From Drosophila pseudoobscura (lineage: Eukaryota > Arthropoda > Insecta > Diptera > Drosophilidae): a stretch of DNA of 64,000 nt. The DNA lies in contig NC_046679.1 of NCBI RefSeq assembly GCF_009870125.1, forward strand, positions 1,736,001 through 1,800,000. The letters run 5' to 3'. Made by a program: the position numbers and the translations under genes. The notes beneath the pieces are model-generated. The model was not told the origin of the DNA. It did no database searches and saw only the letters and a program-made list of their open reading frames with translations. Each line of letters starts with the position of its first letter. Positions within the stretch are counted from its first letter, which is position 1. Positions 11,582 to 21,590 of the stretch are shown here, piece by piece.

Positions 11582-13092
11582 ATGGCTCCAAAAAAGCTAA
11601 ATGGGTTCATGACTTTCGTCAAAGAATGGCAGGCGAATAACCCAGTGGCTCGTGGATTAAGCAATTCTGAGGCGGTGGCTAAGTGTGATCCTATATGGAA
11701 AAGCATGGGCGACCGGGAACGCGGTCCGTATAAGAAGGCTAAGAATGCAAACGTTCTGGAGAGAACAGCAAAGAAAGAGCGTCTTAACTGTCTGGGCGGT
11801 TCCGTCGCAGAAATGGAAATTGAGAAAAACGAGGCCATAAGTGCTGAGCTTCAAATGAAGCGAAAGATCGAACGCATTATTTTGACAGCAAAAAATTCTA
11901 TGGGTAAGTTAGGTACTCTGTTCTGAACGAGAGCCAGTTGCCATTAACAAAACTCGTCGCTGATTTTTGCTTGCAGAGTTGGAGAATGAGGAATTTGTGT
12001 TTGTTAGCTTCAATTATTTTACCAAGGCCTTGACTGGTGATCTTTACGTGCCCGCTGAGTTTTCCGCCTGCCGCTACTCTCTGAAGGGAGGCATAAGCTC
12101 TAATTACAGTACCATGATTAATCCGGGTGAGTGTTGATGTAAGACTGATGCGTTGGACCTAGTCGTAACCACAATTTATTCTCAGGCCACATCATCTACG
12201 GACAAAGTAGAGATGCGCAGGATCACTCCAAGACTACCCACAAGTTGCCCTTGCCACCGCAGGCCTTTGGCGAGACCAACATGGGAAAACTATATATTGA
12301 TATCTTCAATTGGTTATCCGTCCGCAATGAAGAAAAATTGGACCAAGATCCGGTTATTGTCTACACGACCCCAGAGCTAATGCCGGTGGTAAAGTCTTGC
12401 TTCCGTTATCTGGCATCCGAGGCCGAAATAGACGAAGATGAGCGAAAGATTATGGTGTTTGATATCTACCATTTGTTCTACACCTTAAAGAAGAGTGTAT
12501 TGGACGTGGCTGGCGTTACGAACGATCGGATTAATTTCCATGTGACGAACAACTTTTTTGTAAAAGACTTTTTTGAATATACTGAAGGGATTGCGTGCGA
12601 TGTAAGTTTAAATTTTAAGATATTTCTAGTTTTTATCAATTGCTAACCATCAAATTGTATTTCTAGTACCATGAAAAAATCGATCGCTCGAAATATTGTA
12701 CCAACAGTATGGTCAAGCGTTGGGGATTCACCTTTAGCGACTACATGTGTGCAGACCTGGCCATTCCACTCCAGCCTGGGAAGCACATTCCCCTTAAGGT
12801 CAAGCCAAACTACACTATTACTCCTGCGTCCTCTTCGACAAACTTTGATGAGATTTCGCTTGATTCCTACTACTCAGCGCCACCGCGAATCCAGAAGGAG
12901 ATGGGATCGCGTGACTTATCACCGAGTAGCAGCCATCAGTCCGTATCAAGGGCCTACGTGCCCAGAGACCACAGTGTCTACGGAGGGACCCTTGATAGCG
13001 ATGAGGAATTCCCTAGCCTAGGTGGCCGCCGCCGACAGCTCCCTGACATGAGTCATTTCAATATGGGAGCTGGAAAAAACTTTGCGCGCTAA
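11582..13092 (+). CDS. mael: Maelstrom, copy 3
   Basis: Exons 11582-11903, 11977-12126, 12186-12601 and 12667-13092; 437 residues, same protein as copies 1 and 2. One intron 2 substitution (near 12171) is unique to this copy. Its 3' flank stays identical to the other units to about 13281. The sequence then continues into an intact sulfotransferase gene instead of the remnant, so this is the right-hand boundary copy of the array. Confidence 0.95.
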
Positions 13093-13265
13093 TTTGTACG
13101 CGTGTTACATTGTTATTAATACATTCTTGAACACGATAGCAGGAAGCAATCAAAATTTCCTTCTGTGAAGGAATTACCATTTAATTGTATTTCAATTAAG
13201 TACACTAAGCTACAATAACGAAATAATGATTTGATTATTTAATGTACTAATAATAGGTGAAGGGC

Positions 13266-14276
13266 TTAATCGTAGTCAAATCGTAAACCAGAACCACGTA
13301 CATGCTGCTCGCTCCAAGCATCAAAACGCTCGGACATCTCCTCACTCATATGATTGCGCCAGTCGCCAATTTTCCCGTTGCGTATGAATTTGGTCGAGGA
13401 CGCGGGCAGCACCTTTTCCAGATTTACCGCCTTGTTTTGGCGCATTTTGTCGAACGTGAGATGCTCACAGATGCGCTTCATGCCGGTCTCGTTCAGCAGA
13501 TGTGTGGCATTCAGGAAGCGGCCACAGCGACGAACCACGGCGGGAAGATCGGTAATCATATCCTCGTATTTGATGAAGAGTACATTCTCATCGTTGCTGC
13601 GCTTCCAAAAGGGCAACACATGCTTCCAGTAAGAGCCCATGGGTGTGTGGCCGCCCAGGAACAGCTCCACAAACTGTTCGAAGTCCCCACTGATGCCGTG
13701 CAGCAACTTGCAGTAATGGTAGTAGGACACGCAAAGGTCCTTGGGGTTTCTCGCCGTGTACACAATCCTGGGCTTCACCGTGTCGAACTGTTCGGGCAGC
13801 AGTTGCCAGGAAAGGTGCGAGCGGGCGTAGCGGGGCCGTGGCAAATTGCGAACCAGCTCAACGGTGTTGCCAAAGGCCTTACTGCCGAGTGGAGAAAGTA
13901 TTCAGGTTCATTGCGGACCCACGCCAGGGGAGCATACTTACGCCACCATCTCATGATGATCTGTACTGAACAGTGCCGATAGCTCAAGGAGTGGCGACCG
14001 CATCCGAATGTCCTGCTCAGCTGCCACATAGTCCAACTCGTGACCCAGTAGCCAGACCATCTCCTGTGCCCAGGTTGACCCCGTGCGGGGATAGGATATC
14101 ATCCACACGTCATCCTCGTACACGGGCAGCGATCGTATCGATTCGCCCAGCTCAACATATTTCCTGGGAATTATCAACTGATCGGGTAGCACCTCCACAA
14201 AGCAGTTCTGAGCCGGAAACACCGCATTGGTGCGCCGCACAATGTCCGCATCGAGTTCGCGATATACCAGTTGCAT
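13266..14276 (-). CDS. Cytosolic sulfotransferase (SULT family)
   Basis: Two exons, 13942-14276 and 13266-13881, give 316 residues, the usual SULT length. The PAPS 5'-phosphosulfate loop is at residues 62-69 (YPRTGSTW), the catalytic His in SHLSW at about 134, the 3'-phosphate motif from about 156 (RNPKDLCVSYYHY), and the C-terminal RNGKIGDWRNH motif is present. No signal peptide or membrane anchor, so cytosolic. It transfers sulfonate from PAPS to small hydroxyl or amine substrates; the substrate cannot be inferred. Exon 1 and its 5' flank are duplicated at 15829-16134. It ends the mael array, and recombination between its 3' end and a diverged paralogue probably made the repeat unit. Confidence 0.93.
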
Positions 14277-14739
14277 GATGAATCTCCGTCGACACCAAAA
14301 AGCGAACAGCGCACTAAGGCCAGCCAGCCAAGAGTGGCAAGTGCAAGTGCAAATGAGAGCTGGGGGCTGGGGCTTGGTGAAACTGAAATGTGTTTTCCAC
14401 AGATGAACTGGTTTTGGCTAAGAAAAGCTTCCACTAAACTAAACTGGCTGGGAAAATGCCACACAATACGGTATGCTTGTATATGGGAGGAAAAGCTTTT
14501 CTCTTTCGGTTCGTTGACTCCAAAATTAATGATCATCCGACAATGATAGATGATCTCCCTCCCCGAGAGGGAGTGCATTTGTTTACATGGTTTAAGTTTA
14601 AATGTATTTCAATCCGTAATACTATATACACACGAAATTTTGATCTCAATTACAGCTAGATCGACGTCTTAATGAGCATTCTCGCCAATGGCTCGACCTT
14701 CCTGGACACTGGCGACATCCTCTCATACTCGGGGGGCAA

Positions 14740-15684
14740 CTACAACTCATTGTGTATGTACTCCGTGGTCACCTTGGCCTCTCCCTCGTGGAAGCCATTG
14801 CAGTCGACTGGATATTTGGCCTGTACAAGCATTTGCAGAAATAGCAGATAGAAAACGTTAACCAGAGTTGGAGCTGAGAATGATCCGAGGAGGGAAGATG
14901 TGGGAAGGGGACGGGGACACTCACCTCGCAATTATATGGCGCATTGATTACACCGAATAGCGTCCAGAACGGTGTACCGGTTTCCGTGCTAATGAAGATG
15001 GCTGCACCCATGCTGCCGATCTTGACGATTTTCGGACTAACTCCGGCAATGAGGCCAGACGCCGTCGTCGCCTGCTTCTTGGACTGTTGCTGCTGGTTCT
15101 GCTGCTGCTGTTGCTGTTGGGATTTCTGCTTCTGCTGCTGGTCAAGAGCGGCTGCATTCAGCTGGCAGAGCACATAGCGATCGCATTGCGGCGTCTTCGA
15201 GATGTATCTGTAGGCGCGGTGTACTTTTAGCACCGGTTCGATAACCTGTTTGATGTTAGACATTTGATTCAGATTGGATTCAGATTGGATTCGAATGAAA
15301 CAGAAGAGAAAACCGTGGCGTAATTAATTTCATTTGTACCGACTCTAGGAACTTAGAAGGCGAGCTAATTGCCCAGCAACCCAATTCTCAATTTTCAGAC
15401 CCACCTCCAGATTGAGCGTGTCCGTTAGCTTATCGCTGATCTCCGTGGCGTTGAACTGCAGCAAGCCGCGGGCCTGGCCGAGCTTCAGCAGTTCCTTGGC
15501 ATATCCCACCGCCGGCTTTACATACTGCCGCGAATCGATCTTCACGCTCAGATGGTGCTTGGCCACGTGGTCCAGCAGGTTCGAGAGGGTCTCGCTGGGC
15601 CGGGCCGGATCGAAGTGCGTTTGCTTGGGGTAACCTTGAGACTTGAGCAGTCCGTTGAACATGATCTGTGCCGTCTGGAAGTAT
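14740..15684 (-). pseudogene. 3' fragment of Gly-rich secreted-protein gene (exons 3-5)
   Basis: Exons 15405-15684, 14925-15245 and 14740-14820 are a duplicate of the last three exons of the full gene at 16598-19727. It has no signal-peptide exon and no promoter of its own. Upstream, on the same strand, lies a truncated sulfotransferase exon 1 at 15829-16134, so any transcript from that promoter would be a sulfotransferase-secreted-protein chimera. It carries the same poly-Gln tract and the same in-frame extension after the stop codon (14656-14739) as the full copy. Confidence 0.8.
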
Positions 15685-15828
15685 CTGGTGGAAAGTGGCG
15701 AAAGAAAACGCAAAAAAAATCAGCAAAATCAGACAATTGACGAGACAAACGGCGATGACGCTGCTGCCAAGTGAAAGGGTCATCGCTAGAAAGTGGAAGT
15801 AGTGCTCGTCTAACAAAACAATGATGAT

Positions 15829-16134
15829 CAGTGCCGATAGCTCAAGGAGTGGCGACCGCATCCGAATGTCCTGCTCAGCTGCCACATAGTCCAACTCGTG
15901 ACCCAGTAGCCAGACCATCTCCTGTGCCCAGGTTGACCCCGTGCGGGGATAGGATATCATCCACACGTCATCCTCGTACACGGGCAGCGATCGTATCGAT
16001 TCGCCCAGCTCAACATATTTCCTGGGAATTATCAACTGATCGGGTAGCACCTCCACAAAGCAGTTCTGAGCCGGAAACACCGCATTGGTGCGCCGCACAA
16101 TGTCCGCATCGAGTTCGCGATATACCAGTTGCAT
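15829..16134 (-). pseudogene. Truncated sulfotransferase exon 1 forming a chimeric ORF
   Basis: The first 102 codons of the sulfotransferase, including the PAPS loop YPRTGSTW, with its complete 5' flank. The exon is cut before its splice donor and runs directly into intron 2 sequence of the secreted-protein gene. The reading frame stays open for another 132 codons, to about 15430. The added part includes a strongly hydrophobic stretch of about 35 residues derived from intron sequence, and then reads the next exon in a non-native frame. The catalytic His and 3'-phosphate motif are absent, so it cannot be an active sulfotransferase. Confidence 0.8.
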
Positions 16135-16597
16135 GATGAATCTCCGTCGACACCAAAAAGCGAACAGCGCACTAAGGCCAGCCAGCCAAGAGTGGCAAGT
16201 GCAAGTGCAAATGAGAGCTGGGGGCTGGGGCTTGGTGAAACTGAAATGTGTTTTCCACAGATGAACTGGTTTTGGCTAAGAAAAGCTTCCACTAAACTAA
16301 ACTGGCTGGGAAAATGCCACACAATACGGTATGCTTGTATATGGGAGGAAAAGCTTTTCTCTTTCGGTTCGTTGACTCCAAAATTAATGATCATCCGACA
16401 ATGATAGATGATCTCCCTCCCCGAGAGGGAGTGCATTTGTTTACATGGTTTAAGTTTAAATGTATTTCAATCCGTAATACTATATACACACGAAATTTTG
16501 ATCTCAATTACAGCTAGATCGACGTCTTAATGAGCATTCTCGCCAATGGCTCGACCTTCCTGGACACTGGCGACATCCTCTCATACTCGGGGGGCAA

Positions 16598-19500
16598 CTA
16601 CAACTCATTGTGTATGTACTCCGTGGTCACCTTGGCCTCTCCCTCGTGGAAGCCATTGCAGTCGACTGGATATTTGGCCTGTACAAGCATTTGCAGAAAT
16701 AGCAGATAGAAAACGTTAACCAGAGTTGGAGCTGAGAATGATCCGAGGAGGGAAGATGTGGGAAGGGGACGGGGACACTCACCTCGCAATTATATGGCGC
16801 ATTGATTACACCGAATAGCGTCCAGAACGGTGTACCGGTTTCCGTGCTAATGAAGATGGCTGCACCCATGCTGCCGATCTTGACGATTTTCGGACTAACT
16901 CCGGCAATGAGGCCAGACGCCGTCGTCGCCTGCTTCTTGGACTGTTGCTGCTGGTTCTGCTGCTGCTGTTGCTGTTGGGATTTCTGCTTCTGCTGCTGGT
17001 CAAGAGCGGCTGCATTCAGCTGGCAGAGCACATAGCGATCGCATTGCGGCGTCTTCGAGATGTATCTGTAGGCGCGGTGTACTTTTAGCACCGGTTCGAT
17101 AACCTGTTTGATGTTAGACATTTGATTCAGATTGGATTCAGATTGGATTCGAATGAAACAGAAGAGAAAACCGTGGCGTAATTAATTTCATTTGTACCGA
17201 CTCTAGGAACTTAGAAGGCGAGCTAATTGCCCAGCAACCCAATTCTCAATTTTCAGACCCACCTCCAGATTGAGCGTGTCCGTTAGCTTATCGCTGATCT
17301 CCGTGGCGTTGAACTGCAGCAAGCCGCGGGCCTGGCCGAGCTTCAGCAGTTCCTTGGCATATCCCACCGCCGGCTTTACATACTGCCGCGAATCGATCTT
17401 CACGCTCAGATGGTGCTTGGCCACGTGGTCCAGCAGGTTCGAGAGGGTCTCGCTGGGCCGGGCCGGATCGAAGTGCGTTTGCTTGGGGTAACCTTGAGAC
17501 TTGAGCAGTCCGTTGAACATGATCTGTGCCGTCTGGAAGTATCTGGTGGAAAGTGGCGAAAGAAAACGCAAAAAAAATCAGCAAAATCAGACAATTGACG
17601 AGACAAACGGCGATGACGCTGCTGCCAAGTGAAAGGGTCATCGCTAGAAAGTGGAAGTAGTGCTCGTCTAACAAAACAATGATGAGGCGTAGCAAATGAG
17701 CAGCCAAACCAAGCAGCCGAAAAAGTGGAGACGACAGCACTGAAGACTGAAGAATGAAGACTGGAGCCACTTGACCCACTTTGAAGTCATGCAAAAATGT
17801 CTGCGGGCAGAGTGTACTTTGCCTTCAACCCATTTTGTGGCTAAGCGGACGACGCTAACCGGTTCTTAGCCCGTTTTGTTTATTTGTTTGTGTTAACAAT
17901 GCCATTGACTTCTGTAACTGTATCGGATCCAAAGAGAGACCCCAGAGGTGGAGCGAGACAGAGCGAGAGCCTGCGTAGAGCTGGGATTGGGATGATGGAC
18001 CAGCTTTGTTGACCAGCTGGATTAGCAGGCATGTTCTAAAAGCCAAAGTCAAGGCGATAACCAGAAAGGAAGCCTAGCATTTTCGGAGCCGAAGCTCTTG
18101 ATACCCTGGCGAATGCATCGTTCGTTTGGTAGTCATTCGATTTTTATAAGAATTGCCTCAGTTCCTGTGGCAGTGTGATCTAATTTGTACTTTATTTAAG
18201 CAAGAACAAGGATAAGGGCAAGCGCTTCCTTTTCTTCGCTTTACAAACATCTGGTCACAACAGGAATACCCTCTCTGTGAGGGTATCACGGAAAAAAGTG
18301 TGTCAAAAGGTAACTCGTGTGTGTGTGAGCGGAGGCGACTTCGAACATGCTCGATGGCAAACAGGTTGCGGCTAACGGTAACAGCAACAACAGCTGTTTA
18401 GAATCGGAGTGGAATCGCAGCAAGGTGCTAACTGCATTGAGAACCGTTAAAGAGCAGAACGTGATCCACAATTAACACGCTTCGGATCGGTTCGGATTGT
18501 ATTGGTCACCACACAGTACACAGTACACAGCCCACTGCCCACACCCAAATCGGGTCGGGTGCCACGTAGACGAGGTCCGAGACTCACCTGAGATAGACAT
18601 CGGGATTGGCGAGATAGCTGGCCCAGTCGGCCAGGTAAAGCGTTGCCGACTTGATCCAGCGCCTGCGGAAGGATTGGTTGTTCAGCGATTCGAAGAGCTT
18701 GTCGTAGTCCAGCTTTCCATCGCTGCCCTTGAAGCCCTGTGTTGGATGGGGAAGAAAAAAGGAAGAAGAATGTTTAGCAGGAAGAAAAATATAATGTTCT
18801 GTAAGAGATTTCCCAAGTTCAGTAAAGTATTTCTATCTCTTCGGGACCGGTTGGAGTTATCTTTTTTTAATTTCCACTTTATATGATCTTGAAAACATCT
18901 CTCCTTCAAATTGCACCAAACTATGTCATCTAGAGATCAACCTTCATGATTTTATTGACGCCCGACTTCTCGTAGAGGGCATCGGCCAGTTCCGAGTTGG
19001 AGAAGTGATCCCACAGCACATGGATGTGCTCCAGGAAGGGTGGCAGCACCCAGGCATGGCTCTTGTGACGCTCCTGAGTACTCTGACCTTCGGGGCCGGC
19101 AAACGAGCTGACGGCCTGCATTACCAGGGGCAGAAGGTTCATCAGACCGTTCTCGGACTCGGGTTCTTGGGAGGCTGAACGCTTCTGGTTGTGGTGGTGG
19201 GAGGCCTGGGCCTTGTTGCCGCCTCCTCCTTGGTTGTTCATGAAAGCTGAGGCCACCTGGAGAATGGTATCCAGCCCAATGCCCGACTCGGATCCTCCGC
19301 CATTGCTACGCTTCTCGGCGGTGCCGGACTCCTCGTCATCGCCTTGAGTGAACATTTCCAGGACATTGCCAATGATGGAGGGATCGAAGCCACCGCCGCC
19401 GCCACCACCGCCATTCCCACGAGCATTGTTGGCCAGCATGCTGCCCAGACCGGACAGGATTTGCATGGCGGCTCCACCGCCGCCACCTCCTCCTCCGCCG

Positions 19501-19727
19501 GATTTGCCATTGGCCTGCATGAATGTGCCTATGAGAGAAGCGACGCCCGCCAGTCCAGCTCCAGCGCCACCTGCTCCTCCGCCGCCACCATTCTGGTTGG
19601 ACAGCGCCTCCTGGAAGAACATGGAGGCCATGTCCAGAAGCGGATTGGACTCATCCTCATTGGCCATCTGGCCATAGGGCTGGGCACACAGCAGCGCCGC
19701 GAAGAGCAGCACTCGTTTCACGTACAT
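16598..19727 (-). CDS. Secreted Gly-rich, poly-Gln protein of unknown function
   Basis: Exons on the minus strand are 18942-19727, 18588-18736, 17263-17542, 16783-17103 and 16598-16678; 538 residues. I chose the second in-frame Met (19727) because it begins a clean signal peptide (MYVKRVLLFAALLCAQPYGQ); an upstream Met at 19784 would add 19 residues and bury it. Residues about 30-150 hold several Gly runs. Dibasic KR sites follow (EKRS, QKRS). Exons 2-4 encode a helical domain, exon 4 a Gln-rich tract, and the end has four Cys (QCDRYVLC, NCEAKYPVDC). I do not recognise the family. After the TAG stop the same frame stays open for 27 coding-like codons (16514-16597). Exons 3-5 are duplicated at 14740-15684. 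Confidence 0.8.
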
Positions 19728-19859
19728 TTTGTTTGGACGGGCAGGAACTTTCACAATCACACACTTGAGATACTTTTGGGCCAATTAAGCCAACTCGGAG
19801 ACCAAAACCAAGACGAAGACGACACGAGCGACGCTTCACTGCGCACACGGACTGCTAAA

Positions 19860-21590
19860 TTGGATGTCTACTGGTTGGTGGTTCTGCTGATTGCTGGAGA
19901 TTTCAGATTGGAGGAGCTCGGAGCTACGAGATCAGCCAGCACAGTCGAAAACTTTCTTTCTTGTGAGGCGCTGCGCCAGTTTGTAACACTTCTTAAGTTG
20001 GAATCATCAGTCGGTCCGGCCCTGGGGTCTGCTGGGGAACGAAGCGATTCTAGTTGGCACTGCTGCTCTCACCTGCACTCTCCACTATCTCTCTCTCTAA
20101 CTCTCTTAAGGTATATTAAATAAAAGGTATGGTAGTCCAAGAAAGCGGCCTCTAAGCCGGCTTCTTTTGGTTTCCAGCCGTACCTATACGCGTGTTCTAT
20201 TAGAGCATACTTGTTCATGCCACTCTCACCTGTCAGTTCCAGTGTGTGTGCGATTGCTGGAGAGCCGTTCCCTCGAACGCTCTCTCTTGCTGAATTCTGC
20301 TACGCCTGCGCATTGTCCACGTCAGGTTTCCAGAAATACCTGAGAGCGAGAGAGCGAGAGAGAGACTCAAAAGAAGAAGGTGGAAGAGGAAAACGACTTC
20401 TGCGCTGTTCTTTGGCTCACACTTTGTTTATGTTTGCTGCCTCTTACTCTGCCTCTGCCTCTGACTTTACCTACTTTCTTTTTACACACGATCGTCGCTC
20501 TTGCTGTTGTTGTCGCTGTCGAACCGCTTTCAAGTTCTCTTCTTGGAATGGTCGTTGGTCAAAGTCGACGTTTTCGTTACTGACGCCCGCTTTTGGCTTT
20601 TATGTAAATATAAGGAACTCCTCTGAATGGTCTTGAAGGTTTTTCAAAACGGTTTGTAACTCTGCTCGGGAACACCTTTGAAATGCCAACAAAAGGGAGT
20701 TGAAATTCGTTGTTTAATGTCATTGAATCTTTGATTGTTAATGCAAATCAATGAGGCAAAGGCAATGAATGCCTGGGCCATTTGTCACCTTGATATTTTG
20801 TGGGTTCGTTTCGGTTGGATGTCATGGCCCATTTCGATTCGTTTCGACCAAAATAGATTGCAGTGTGCTCGTTACATAAATTTATAATCAGTTTAATGGG
20901 TTGGTCATGCACAAGGTAAAATGTTCTAATCTGGCTATCTGAAATTATGTTTATTGGTTAGGTTAGAAACTAAAGCTTTAAAATATATAAATGGTTATAT
21001 ATAGAATATAAGTACCAAAGCACGCATTTAAAAATGCAGAGCCCGCGGATCTTTTTTTTTTTAAGAAACATCGATGCTTGCGGATATCGATGTTTTCGAT
21101 GTTTTGAGAGAAAAACATCGACGTGTCATCGTTTTCAAATTTTCCATACATTAAAATATGTCAAATTTATTAATTACACTTTTTACACTAGGTTGAGTTG
21201 TTGAGTTCTAGGCAAAACTTTGGTTTTTTTAAAAGGGATAAGCATAGGGGCCAAGTGGTGGCAAAAAGTTTACTTTCGATTTTACCTGTTCTGTTCTACC
21301 TGTCAACTACCCAAACTTAATAGTGGCGTAGTAATTATGGCTGAGGGAAATTAAGCAAAAATCCTTCAAACAAATAGTTTAAAATAATTGTTTCATTAAA
21401 TCAAGCATATTAATAATAGTTTAAATAGCCATTATGATGATTTTAGTGTAAATATAATGCAATCTAAAAACAGCGATGTTTTAGAACAAACATCGATGAG
21501 CTCGAGTGAACAGCTGTTATGGTGCGCAGAAAAAGTTTAATAATAATTGCACTTGTTTTTTCGTAAAATTTTCGGCAGACAGCGAGCACG
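19860..21590. other. Intergenic region with GA/CT runs and DRE-like elements upstream of Vps15
   Basis: No convincing gene. A CT run lies at about 20086-20107 and a GAGA-type run at about 20342-20366, both typical GAF-binding sequence in fly promoters, probably belonging to the secreted-protein gene on the minus strand. Several ATCGAT-type elements cluster at about 21068-21130 and again near 21490, close to the Vps15 start, and probably mark a DREF-type promoter. The rest is A/T-rich. Confidence 0.5.

Larger units (their letters stand above)
1..13265. repeat. Tandem array of a 4761-bp Tti2-mael unit, three copies
   Basis: Units begin at 1, 4762 and 9523 with the same bases. The first two are 4761 bp long; the third follows the unit until shortly after mael and then runs into an intact sulfotransferase gene. 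Copies differ by only a handful of substitutions and single-base indels (for example near 540, in a poly-A run near 1685, and at 10471), so the duplication is very recent or is being homogenised. Bases 1-53 are the tail of a carrier pseudogene that belongs to a preceding unit, so the array continues off the left edge. Introns are retained, so copying was at the DNA level rather than by retroposition. Confidence 0.95.
13971..17685. repeat. 1858-bp direct tandem duplication (sulfotransferase exon 1 to secreted-protein intron 2)
   Basis: Bases 13971-15828 recur at about 15829-17685. The unit starts inside sulfotransferase exon 1, includes that gene's 5' flank and the last three exons of the Gly-rich secreted-protein gene, and ends in intron 2 of that gene. 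The internal junction at 15827-15829 has only about 1-2 bases of microhomology. I saw no difference between copies by eye, so the event is very recent or an assembly duplication. Confidence 0.93.

Noticed and set aside
19344-20123. Long plus-strand frames opposite the Gly-rich exon
   Set aside because: They are antisense shadows of GC-rich glycine codons, with poly-Pro or Ala translation and no start context or domain.
21068-21130. Repeated ATCGATG-like phrases as a satellite
   Set aside because: Short and irregular; better explained as clustered DRE-like promoter elements upstream of Vps15.
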